Made by a program: the position numbers and the translations under genes. A DNA stretch of 14,365 nucleotides from an uncultured Bacteroidales bacterium (GTDB lineage: Bacteria > Bacteroidota > Bacteroidia > Bacteroidales > Lentimicrobiaceae), in NCBI GenBank assembly GCA_937894795.1, contig CALCQV010000116.1:1-14365 (forward strand), in the 5' to 3' direction. Of this stretch, positions 7,554 to 14,365 are shown piece after piece (the stretch's first letter is position 1; each line of letters starts with the position of its first letter). The notes under the pieces were generated by a model, which saw only the letters and a list, made by a program, of their open reading frames with translations, was not told the DNA's origin and ran no database searches.

Positions 7554-8381
7554 ATGGAATTCAAGGCTTCAAAATTTGCAGGTGTCTCAAAAGTAACAAC
7601 CCATGTTTTACAGGAGATGAAAAACAAGAATGAGAAGATTGCTATGCTTACAGCATACGATTTTTCCATGGGGCGCTTACTGGATCAGGGTGGCATTGAT
7701 GTTGTTCTTGTCGGAGATTCTGCATCCAATGTAATGGCGGGACATACCTCTACACTACCAATAACCCTGAATGAAATGATATATCATGGTGTTTCGGTAG
7801 TCAGGGCCGTAAAAAGAGCACTGGTTGTAGTTGACCTGCCATTTGGTACATATCAGGGCAATTCGAAAGAAGCTTTAACCTCGGCAATCAGGATAATGAA
7901 AGAAACCGGTGCTGATGCTGTCAAGATTGAAGGTGGCAAAGAGATCCTTGAATCGGTACAGCGCATCTTATCAGCCGGCATTCCGGTAATGGGTCATCTG
8001 GGCCTTACCCCACAGTCCATACATAAGTTTGGCACTTATGTGGTCAGGGCAACAGAAGAAGCTGAAGCCAACAAGCTGATTGACGATGCTCATTTACTTG
8101 AAGAGGTTGGTTGTTTCAGCATTGTACTTGAAAAGATACCTGCCAAACTTGGCACCAGGGTAGCATCTGAATTGAAAATACCAATCATTGGTATAGGAGC
8201 CGGCCCGGGAGTGGACGGACAAGTGCTTGTTTTACACGATATGTTGGGTATAACCCAGGAATTTTCACCTCGTTTCCTTCGCAGGTACAATGATTTGAGC
8301 ACCCAGATTCAAAACTCGGTGAAATCATATATCAACGATGTAAAGATGGTTGATTTCCCTAACGAGAAAGAACAATACTAG
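7554..8381 (+). CDS. panB: 3-methyl-2-oxobutanoate hydroxymethyltransferase (ketopantoate hydroxymethyltransferase)
   Basis: First committed step of pantothenate and coenzyme A synthesis: transfers a hydroxymethyl group from 5,10-methylenetetrahydrofolate to 2-oxoisovalerate, giving ketopantoate. It is cytosolic and Mg-dependent. The 275-aa length is normal. Visible family features on the TIM-barrel are MLTAYDFSMGRLLDQ, the metal ligands D55 in VLVGDS and D94 in VDLPFG, the substrate loop KIEGG (124-128), GHLGLTPQS (147-155), the catalytic Glu at 193 in VLEKIP, and the closing IIGIGAGPGVDGQVLVLHD. All key residues are present. panC and panD are not in the window. The next gene starts 11 bp downstream, so cotranscription is likely. 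Confidence 0.96.
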   Translation: MEFKASKFAGVSKVTTHVLQEMKNKNEKIAMLTAYDFSMGRLLDQGGIDVVLVGDSASNVMAGHTSTLPITLNEMIYHGVSVVRAVKRALVVVDLPFGTYQGNSKEALTSAIRIMKETGADAVKIEGGKEILESVQRILSAGIPVMGHLGLTPQSIHKFGTYVVRATEEAEANKLIDDAHLLEEVGCFSIVLEKIPAKLGTRVASELKIPIIGIGAGPGVDGQVLVLHDMLGITQEFSPRFLRRYNDLSTQIQNSVKSYINDVKMVDFPNEKEQY

Positions 8382-8392
8382 GCATCCCGATT

Positions 8393-9079
8393 ATGGAGAG
8401 TAGCCGGGTCCTTTATGAGGACAATCATTTGCTTATCATCAACAAGAAGGCGGGTGAGATCGTTCAGGGCGATAAAACCGGCGATGCATCACTGATTGAT
8501 ATTATTAAACTCTACATCAAGGAAAAATACAATAAACCGGGTGATGTTTTTCTTGGACTGGTGCATCGCATTGACCGACCTGTTAGCGGGGCGCTTATAT
8601 TTGCCAAAACCTCAAAAGCCCTGACTCGAATGACACAACTTGTTAAGAGTCGTGAGTTTGAGAAGACCTATCTCGCCATTACCGAGCAGAAACCTCCATT
8701 GGCTGAACAGCATCTTACCCATTTCCTAAAAAAGAACGAAGCCTCAAATAAATCATTCGTTGTTAGTGCAGGCACCACCAACAGCAAGCAGGCTGATCTC
8801 TCATACAGGCATATTGCATCAGGCAAAACTCTTCACCTTCTGGAAATAGATCTGCATACCGGCAGGCATCATCAAATAAGGGCTCAGCTATCAGCCATAG
8901 GCCTTGTTATCAGGGGTGATGTTAAATATGGCGCCCGTCGTTCAAACAAGGACGGCTCTATCTGCCTGCACGCCTTCAGACTGCGGTTTGCACATCCGGT
9001 TGGTGGAAAGCTCCTCGAAATCATAGCTCCCCTACCCGACACCCCTGAATGGAATGCATTCAGAGATTCAGTGGAATAG
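8393..9079 (+). CDS. RluA-family RNA pseudouridine synthase, short form
   Basis: Converts uridine to pseudouridine in rRNA or tRNA. The 228-aa protein has the RluA-family catalytic segment LVHRIDRPVSGALIFAKT (56-73). D61 in HRID is the expected nucleophile; the family usually reads HRLDxxTSG. It also has YEDNHLLIINKKAGEIVQ near the start and the later LLEIDLHTGRHHQIRAQLSAIG and GDVKYG motifs. It begins directly with the catalytic domain and lacks the N-terminal S4 RNA-binding domain of RluC and RluD, as in RluA-like short members. The target site cannot be predicted. It starts 11 bp after panB, which suggests one operon, although the two functions have no obvious link. Confidence 0.93.
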   Translation: MESSRVLYEDNHLLIINKKAGEIVQGDKTGDASLIDIIKLYIKEKYNKPGDVFLGLVHRIDRPVSGALIFAKTSKALTRMTQLVKSREFEKTYLAITEQKPPLAEQHLTHFLKKNEASNKSFVVSAGTTNSKQADLSYRHIASGKTLHLLEIDLHTGRHHQIRAQLSAIGLVIRGDVKYGARRSNKDGSICLHAFRLRFAHPVGGKLLEIIAPLPDTPEWNAFRDSVE

Positions 9080-9196
9080 CATTATTGCGCCAATCCTGCC
9101 GGCAACCGGTATTTGAATGAAAGTGCCTTTTTCAGGATTTGTTGCGACAATTTATTTCATGACGTGTTATTCAGTATTCTGTCTTATTTTTACGGA

Positions 9197-12019
9197 ATGA
9201 AGCGACATCTCTGTTTGCTTATATTTTTACTTCTGGCCGGTACTGCCGACTTGTCGGCGCAATATTATGATATTGGGCAGGAGCCGGCCGGAATCAAGTG
9301 GAAACAGATCAGAACGGAGAATTTCAGCATCATATACCCCAACTACTATGAAACAAATGCCAAAAGAGCCGCCTTTCTCTTTGAGAAATGGCGCATACCT
9401 GTTTCACAGTCTTTAAATGTCAAACCCCCGCATACACCGGTAGTGATGCATACCGGAAACATCTATTCAAATGCCTACACGGTATGGGCACCCCGGCGTC
9501 TGGAATTTCTTACTATTCCACCGCAGGACATATACCCCCAGACGTGGATGGAACAGCTGGTATTACATGAATTCAGGCATATAGCCCAGATTTCAAAAGT
9601 AAATCAGGGCTTCACAAAGGCATTATCAGTACTTCTTGGTCAACAGGCAGCACCCGCAATAATCGGCATGTTCGTTCCACCGTGGTTCATGGAAGGCGAT
9701 GCCGTTGCCACGGAAACAGCCCTTACAAAAACAGGGCGCGGCAGAGTAGCCAATTTTGCTATGCCCCTGAGAACCCAATTAATGGAGAAGGGAGCATGGA
9801 GTTACTCAAAGGCAGTGCTTGGTTCATACAAGGACTTTATACCGAATGAATATGAGCTTGGCTATCATATTGTTGCCACGGCACGTGAAAAGTACGGCAG
9901 CAATATCTGGGAACGGGCAATTGACAGAACCGGAAAAAAACCATATACCCTTAATCCCTTCAGTAAAGGGATACGCTTGGTTTCAGGCACTAACAAGAAA
10001 GGTTTATATGCTGAATCGATGAGACGGCTCAGTAGTCTGTGGTCAACCTCACCGTCGCCCGAAAACCTGAAAACTGTCGCACTGACCCCACCCCGACTAT
10101 ATACAGACTATACATACCCGTTTTATTATAAAGAGGGATATATTGCCCTTAAAAAGTCGTTATCTGATATCGCCCGGTTTGTTTACATCAACAAACCGGG
10201 AAAAGAGAATATCCTTTTCACCCCGGGTTATCTTTTTGACGATGAAATATCATTTAATGGCTCTTTGCTATGTTGGGTGGAACGCCGACCTCATGTAAGG
10301 TGGCAGAACCGTGGGTACAGTAATATACTATTGTTGAATCCCGAAACTGGCGAAGTAAAAAGAATAAAAACCCGGCAAAGACTCTTTGCCCCTGAAGTGT
10401 CGCCCGACAATAAACTTCTGGTAACATCTGAAACCGGTGAAACAGGCAGTCACTATCTTACTTTCCTTGATATGGAAGGGACGACTACCCTGCAGATGCC
10501 AACACCTGAGAATCTCTTTCCAAGCTCTCCCTCATGGTCACCCGATGGTAAAGAAGTGGTATGTGTTTTAACCGGCAGTTCAGGGAAACAATTAGCCCTG
10601 TTCAATTTACTGGATTCTACCTTTTTGTATATCACCCCGGTAGTTACAGACGAAATCTCAAATCCCTCCTATTCAGGTAAAGGCATACTGTTCAGCATGG
10701 ATGTGCAGGAACGCAGTGAAATATGCTGGCTTGATTTAGTTACCGGTCAGTTAACGGTATTGACAAACTCACGTTATGGAACAGGATATGCATATTTGGG
10801 TCGCGAAACTGCCAATCAAAAGCTTCTGCTGTCAAAGTACACTGCTGATGGGTATCGCATAGCTGAAACCGGCCAGGCTGATTTCATAAACCGGAGCATT
10901 GAATTCAAACATAACAATCAGTGGCCATTAGCCGACAAACTGGAGGAACAGGAACTTTTGACAGGAGAAGCCGTTGAGCCGGATGACAATTTAAGTATTG
11001 ATGACTATGCAAAAGCAGGGCATCTGTTCCACTTTCACAGTTGGGCTCCTGCATACATAGATATCAACGACCAGTCGTTCCGTCCGGGCGCATCAGTGAT
11101 GAGTCAGAACCTGCTTAGTACTTTATTTCTTACGACAGGATACGATTACAATACCTCTGAAGAGACAGGTCAATGGAGAGCTGATGTAAGCTGGCGCGGC
11201 TGGTTCCCTGAAATCAATACATCATTCTCCTATGGGAACAGGCCAGCATATACCGGATCTGGGGACTCAGCCACCCGTTTTACATGGAAAGAGACTTCGT
11301 GGGAAATGAATATCAGGCAGCAATTGAGTGCCCTGACCGGGAAATACAACATAGGAACCATCGTGGAAGCATCACACCAGCTGATAAACGTCACACACAA
11401 CGCTTCAACACCCCATAACTTCAGGGAGGGTAATATTGGTGCTCTTGGTTTTCGCATTTATGCATTCGCACTGCATAAAGAAGCATACCGCGATCTGGCT
11501 CCCCCGACAGGACTAATAGTCGACTTGCATTACAAAAACTCACCATACGGCGATTTCAGGGCAGGTGAACTATTGTCAGCGCAGTCAAGAATCTATTTAC
11601 CGGGAATTATAAAAAATCACTCTGTTCAGCTCTATGCGGGATATCAGGAAACGAACAAATCAGCCGATGGTTACAGGTTTGCAGGCGATTTAAGCATCCC
11701 GTCAGGTTACCATTCAGCCATGCCTGAGAAATTAATAAGAATACGACCGTCGTATAGCATGCCGCTACTTTATCCTGATTTCAATATCGGCACGGCATTT
11801 TACCTTAAACGACTCAGGGGGGCTCTATTCTATGATCATACCCAAGGAATGGGAGATAACAAAACCCAGTTCCGCTTAGCAGGTGCAGATGTAATTGCTG
11901 ATTTCCATATTCTCTCCCTGCCGGCGCCTGTAAGTGCAGGCATCAGATCAGCATATTTAATGGATTTGGAAACCTGGAATTTCTCGATGATATTCTCCTT
12001 TGACCTCAGCGAATACTAG
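9197..12019 (+). CDS. Exported gluzincin-like metallopeptidase with TolB-like propeller and C-terminal outer-membrane barrel
   Basis: From the ATG at 9197 the protein has 940 aa and begins MKRHLCLLIFLLLAGTADLS, a Sec signal peptide ending near SAQ; the longer frame to 9113 would put 28 residues ahead of it. Residues of about 25-280 form a peptidase-MA-like domain. HEFRH (H124, E125, H128) fits the zinc motif HExxH. WFMEGDA supplies E166 as the likely third ligand 38 residues later, and YELGYHIVATAREKYG follows, as in the helical end of such domains. Residues of about 297-600 carry TolB-like propeller repeats (APEVSPDNKLLV, SPSWSPDGKEVV, NPSYSGKGILFS). Residues of about 630-940 are amphipathic strands with many aromatic residues, ending FSFDLSEY, compatible with an outer-membrane barrel. 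Target and activity are unknown. It lies 117 bp past the pseudouridine synthase and may be cotranscribed. Confidence 0.85.
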   Translation: MKRHLCLLIFLLLAGTADLSAQYYDIGQEPAGIKWKQIRTENFSIIYPNYYETNAKRAAFLFEKWRIPVSQSLNVKPPHTPVVMHTGNIYSNAYTVWAPRRLEFLTIPPQDIYPQTWMEQLVLHEFRHIAQISKVNQGFTKALSVLLGQQAAPAIIGMFVPPWFMEGDAVATETALTKTGRGRVANFAMPLRTQLMEKGAWSYSKAVLGSYKDFIPNEYELGYHIVATAREKYGSNIWERAIDRTGKKPYTLNPFSKGIRLVSGTNKKGLYAESMRRLSSLWSTSPSPENLKTVALTPPRLYTDYTYPFYYKEGYIALKKSLSDIARFVYINKPGKENILFTPGYLFDDEISFNGSLLCWVERRPHVRWQNRGYSNILLLNPETGEVKRIKTRQRLFAPEVSPDNKLLVTSETGETGSHYLTFLDMEGTTTLQMPTPENLFPSSPSWSPDGKEVVCVLTGSSGKQLALFNLLDSTFLYITPVVTDEISNPSYSGKGILFSMDVQERSEICWLDLVTGQLTVLTNSRYGTGYAYLGRETANQKLLLSKYTADGYRIAETGQADFINRSIEFKHNNQWPLADKLEEQELLTGEAVEPDDNLSIDDYAKAGHLFHFHSWAPAYIDINDQSFRPGASVMSQNLLSTLFLTTGYDYNTSEETGQWRADVSWRGWFPEINTSFSYGNRPAYTGSGDSATRFTWKETSWEMNIRQQLSALTGKYNIGTIVEASHQLINVTHNASTPHNFREGNIGALGFRIYAFALHKEAYRDLAPPTGLIVDLHYKNSPYGDFRAGELLSAQSRIYLPGIIKNHSVQLYAGYQETNKSADGYRFAGDLSIPSGYHSAMPEKLIRIRPSYSMPLLYPDFNIGTAFYLKRLRGALFYDHTQGMGDNKTQFRLAGADVIADFHILSLPAPVSAGIRSAYLMDLETWNFSMIFSFDLSEY

Positions 12020-12058
12020 GTCAAAGCCTGATGAGTTCAATTTTTGGTTCACTGATTA

Positions 12059-12523
12059 CTAATAACCAAAGTACTTGCAATCAATTTTTTCAGGAACAAT
12101 GCGCATAACCTGCACATTCTTCAATGCCGGAGTATTGTATGAAAAATCCTTCCTGTCAGTATATTGGCCCATGATCACATTCAGAGCCTTTGCTTTTTCA
12201 TCCAAATCATTTAAAAATTCAACTTTCCCTCTTATCATCACACTCTTGTACTTCATTCCGTAACTGCAAGCCACACTTTCCGACTGATTATACATTTGGT
12301 GGCCAGTACTCATAACAATACAAACATTCGGATTATTATGCAGTACATCTATCTTTCGTCCCTCAGGCCCTGAATGAATATAGAATATGCCATCACAATA
12401 GCCAAAATTAAAGGGAAGGTTATAGGGCATGCCCTGTTGGTCAACCATTCCCACAAAACACACATCACAAGCTGCTATAACAGCCTCCATGGTACTTTTG
12501 TCCTCAATAATACGAGCCTTCAT
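12059..12523 (-). CDS. Pyridoxamine 5'-phosphate oxidase-like flavin-binding protein
   Basis: The 154-aa protein has the split-barrel pattern of the PNPOx-like superfamily in its NimA-like branch: CFVGMVDQQGMPYNLPFNFG near residues 22-41, FYIHSGPEGRKIDVLHNNPN in the middle, and a strand with YKSVMIRGKVEFLND. Members bind FMN or a related flavin, or haem, and several reduce nitro or quinone compounds, but for most small members the substrate is unknown. It is a cytosolic protein with no signal peptide. The convergent gap to the gene on the plus strand is only 39 bp and shows no clear terminator. It follows the holin-like gene on the same strand after 56 bp. Confidence 0.88.
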   Translation of the reverse strand: MKARIIEDKSTMEAVIAACDVCFVGMVDQQGMPYNLPFNFGYCDGIFYIHSGPEGRKIDVLHNNPNVCIVMSTGHQMYNQSESVACSYGMKYKSVMIRGKVEFLNDLDEKAKALNVIMGQYTDRKDFSYNTPALKNVQVMRIVPEKIDCKYFGY

Positions 12524-12579
12524 AAACCGATATAATTTTTAAAATGCTAATGTAGTAAAGAACCTTGAAAATAGCATCA

Positions 12580-12915
12580 CTACTGAGTATTTCCGCTCAA
12601 CAGGGAATTCACTATGGAGAGTACTATACTGAACAGTAGGGCGTACCAGAAACCATCAACCGTAAAACCGGCAATTACCGATGATGCCAACAATATTATT
12701 ATGGCATTGATTACCAGCAGGAATAGGCCAAGGGTGAGAATGGTAAAGGGAATTGTAAGAATGATCAGGATTGGTTTAACCAGAACATTAAGCAGTGAAA
12801 TAATCAAAGCTGCTAAAATGGCAGTCGTAAATGAATCGACAGCAACGCCCGGCAATATATAAGCCGAGACTATCACCGCCATGGTTGATAATATAAGTCG
12901 GATAATAAAACTCAT
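12580..12915 (-). CDS. Phage-holin-4-like small membrane protein, four helices
   Basis: The 111-aa protein is almost entirely hydrophobic with four predicted membrane helices (about residues 3-22, 29-48, 50-76 and 85-106). The segment NVLVKPILIILTIPFTILTLGLF (given here as NVLVKPILII...TLGLF) and a following Asn in VINAIIILL match the Phage_holin_4_2 family (PF04020). Despite the family name, these proteins are widespread chromosomal genes in Bacteroidota and other bacteria, and I see no phage genes nearby. Function is unknown. It sits between the PAP2 phosphatase gene and the PNPOx-like gene on the same strand. Confidence 0.88.
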   Translation of the reverse strand: MSFIIRLILSTMAVIVSAYILPGVAVDSFTTAILAALIISLLNVLVKPILIILTIPFTILTLGLFLLVINAIIILLASSVIAGFTVDGFWYALLFSIVLSIVNSLLSGNTQ

Positions 12916-13046
12916 GGCCCGAAGTATTTTTATTTGATTATAACCTATAATATTTAACGTTAAACGGGATCATATATTACCAATATAAACTACAACACTC
13001 ATCTGCCGGGCCCGTAAACAGCAGAAAACTAAATAATTGAATGCAA

Positions 13047-13655
13047 CTATAAAGCATCAGACTTCCTAACTTTTAAACGTGGTTGAATGTACCTGAAAAG
13101 GCCCACAACCAGCCAGCCTATGAATGCACCAACAAAAGCACCAACAAAAATATCACCCGGATAATGCACACCAAGATAGACGCGGCTGTATGATATAGCA
13201 GCCGCCCAAACAAGCAGGGCAGGAAGCATCCACCGGTACTTAATTTTAAGAACGGAACCGGCAAACACAGCCACACCAAAGGTATTACAGGCGTGAGAGG
13301 AGATAAAACCGTATGAACCTCCGCAATGTCCGTTCAATATCCTGACCATACCTTCCAATTCAGGTTCGTGACAAGGCCTTAACCGCTGGAACACATCCTT
13401 GAAAAGCACTACCGAAATCTGATCAGTGAGCGTTACCAAAAGGATAATGAGCAACAGAATGACCCAGAATGCTTTACGATACGTGTAATACATCATTACC
13501 AACAATACAACGTAAAGAGGTGCCCATATCAGTTTATCACTCAACCAGTACATTACAAAATCGAAAAAGGAATTGAAATGACCATTGATAAACAGAAATA
13601 TCTGCCGGTCAAGATTTTGCAGGGCATTGAACGATTGTTGAAGTATCTGTTCCAA
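13047..13655 (-). CDS. PAP2-family membrane phosphatase
   Basis: Membrane phosphatase of the type-2 phosphatidic acid phosphatase family; members act on lipid phosphates such as undecaprenyl pyrophosphate or phosphatidate. The 202-aa protein has about five or six membrane helices. All three active-site motifs are present: KX6RP (K86, R93, P94), a histidine in GFISSHACN (H121) in the place of the usual SGH motif, and SRX5HX3D (S157, R158, H164, D168). The start is unusual. The frame has a stop at 13671-13673 and no ATG before residue 35, so translation must begin at TTG (13655) or the ATT codon just before it. The N-terminus LEQILQQSFNALQNLDRQIF (read from TTG) matches the amphipathic start common in this group. 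The substrate cannot be assigned. Confidence 0.9.
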   Translation of the reverse strand: MEQILQQSFNALQNLDRQIFLFINGHFNSFFDFVMYWLSDKLIWAPLYVVLLVMMYYTYRKAFWVILLLIILLVTLTDQISVVLFKDVFQRLRPCHEPELEGMVRILNGHCGGSYGFISSHACNTFGVAVFAGSVLKIKYRWMLPALLVWAAAISYSRVYLGVHYPGDIFVGAFVGAFIGWLVVGLFRYIQPRLKVRKSDAL

Positions 13656-13671
13656 AATATTCTTGATTAAT

Positions 13672-13679
13672 TAAATATA
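13672..13679 (-). promoter_or_regulatory. Near-consensus -7 box before the PAP2 gene
   Basis: The minus strand reads TATATTTA, one base from TAnnTTTG, 16 bases upstream of the TTG start. A TTTG lies 23 bases further upstream (13703-13706), slightly too far for a good -33 element. If used, it would give a very short leader. Confidence 0.35.
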
Positions 13680-13738
13680 ACCACCGAAGTTAACAGTAAA
13701 TACAAATCAGCCGGGATGCACCTTTAAGAAACTGATAA

Positions 13739-14365
13739 TCAATAAGAATTTGAAAGAGCCATCATAATCATATCCTTGAGTTGCATCAGATTTAAGCCTG
13801 TATGCGAAGATATAAAAACTGTTGGGACATCAGGCATTTTACGTTTCCTAAGCTTAGCCAATGCCTGTTCATCCAACAAATCACACTTGGTAATGGCCAG
13901 TATGCGCTGTTTATCCATCAATTCAGGGTTGAACTCATTCAGTTCATTGAGAAGGATTTCAAACTCCTTACGAATATTACCGGTATTGGCAGGCACCATA
14001 AAAAGCAATACGGAGTTACGCTCTATATGTTTGAGAAACCTGATGCCTAATCCTTTGCCTTCAGAAGCACCTTCTATAATACCCGGAATATCGGCCATTA
14101 TGAATGAACGATCATCACGCCAGGCCACAATGCCAAGGTTAGGCCGAAGAGTGGTAAAGGGATAATCGGCAATTTCAGGTTTAGCAGCAGAGAGAGAAGC
14201 TAACAGTGTAGATTTACCGGCATTGGGAAATCCAATAAGTCCTACATCGGCAAGTATTTTTAGCTCCAGAATTTTCCATACTTCCTGACCCGGTTCACCC
14301 GGTTGCGCGTAACGGGGAGTTTGATGTGTAGCACTTTTAAAATGATCATTACCCAGACCACCTCT
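13739..14365 (-). CDS. obg: Obg family GTPase (CgtA), N-terminus off the window
   Basis: Ribosome-associated GTPase acting in late 50S subunit maturation and stress control. The frame runs from the right edge to the stop at 13739, giving 208 residues, so the start and most of the Obg glycine-rich domain are missing. Visible are the end of that domain (RGGLGNDHFKSATHQTPRYA), then the G domain: G1 GFPNAGKST (45-53), switch I DYPFTT, G3 MADIPG with the family signature IIEGASEGKGLG, G4 as TKCD in LAITKCDLLD, and G5 as SSH. The G4 motif has Thr where most Obg proteins have Asn (NKxD); I recall this as usual in Bacteroidota. The protein ends shortly after the G domain (MIMMALSNSY), with no C-terminal OCT domain. 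The frame continues past the GTG at 14128, which is therefore not the start. Confidence 0.95.
   Translation of the reverse strand, partial: RGGLGNDHFKSATHQTPRYAQPGEPGQEVWKILELKILADVGLIGFPNAGKSTLLASLSAAKPEIADYPFTTLRPNLGIVAWRDDRSFIMADIPGIIEGASEGKGLGIRFLKHIERNSVLLFMVPANTGNIRKEFEILLNELNEFNPELMDKQRILAITKCDLLDEQALAKLRKRKMPDVPTVFISSHTGLNLMQLKDMIMMALSNSY

Noticed and set aside
12020..12058. Possible bidirectional terminator between the convergent barrel and PNPOx-like genes
   Set aside because: I looked for a stem in both directions and found no pairing longer than a few bases.
12580..12915. Holin-like gene as sign of a prophage
   Set aside because: The family is common on ordinary chromosomes, and no phage structural, integrase or lysis genes are present nearby.
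12953..12964. Perfect palindrome TTTAACGTTAAA upstream of the holin-like gene
   Set aside because: Palindromes of this size occur by chance in AT-rich spacers, and there is no second copy or known operator match.
13056..13655. Start of the PAP2 gene at an internal ATG
   Set aside because: The first internal ATG lies at residue 35, which would remove the first amphipathic segment conserved in this group.

Overview
The window looks like a piece of a Bacteroidota chromosome, most likely Bacteroidales or a close relative. The evidence is Bacteroidota-type -7 boxes (TAnnTTTG) upstream of several genes, little sign of Shine-Dalgarno sequences, secreted and lipoprotein gene products typical of the phylum, and an Obg GTPase with a TKxD motif and no C-terminal extension. 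Most genes are housekeeping or cell-envelope genes. I see no phage, transposase, CRISPR array, tRNA or rRNA gene.

Layout. The left half is on the minus strand. It holds a secreted beta-propeller/PKD protein cut by the left edge (1-1911), an unrecognised exported protein of 518 aa (2161-3717), the chaperone gene dnaK (3899-5809), and an unrecognised lipoprotein of 342 aa (6023-7051). dnaK and the lipoprotein gene are each followed by a clear intrinsic terminator, so these look like separate transcription units. A gene-free divergent region (7052-7553) contains a striking palindrome built from 11-bp tandem units. A plus-strand group follows: panB (7554-8381, pantothenate biosynthesis), a short RluA-type pseudouridine synthase 11 bp downstream, and a 940-aa exported protein that combines a gluzincin-type metallopeptidase motif, a TolB-like propeller and a probable outer-membrane beta-barrel (9197-12019). 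The right end is again minus strand. In transcription order it holds obg (cut by the right edge), a PAP2 phosphatase, a small four-helix membrane protein of the phage-holin-4-like family, and a flavin-binding PNPOx-like protein.

Genes that may act together: panB and the pseudouridine synthase are spaced like an operon, and the metallopeptidase/barrel gene could be its third member. The right-hand minus-strand genes are co-oriented but separated by 56-131 bp, so cotranscription is uncertain.

Points worth a second look: (1) an inverted repeat at the left edge (1-123) that breaks the PKD gene just where a new domain seems to begin, which may be an assembly chimera; (2) the 11-bp unit palindrome at 7261-7362; (3) the metallopeptidase-propeller-barrel protein; (4) a PAP2 gene with no usable ATG. 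Where a -7 box or a signal peptide showed it, I moved starts downstream of the longest open frame (2161-3717, 6023-7051, 9197-12019).
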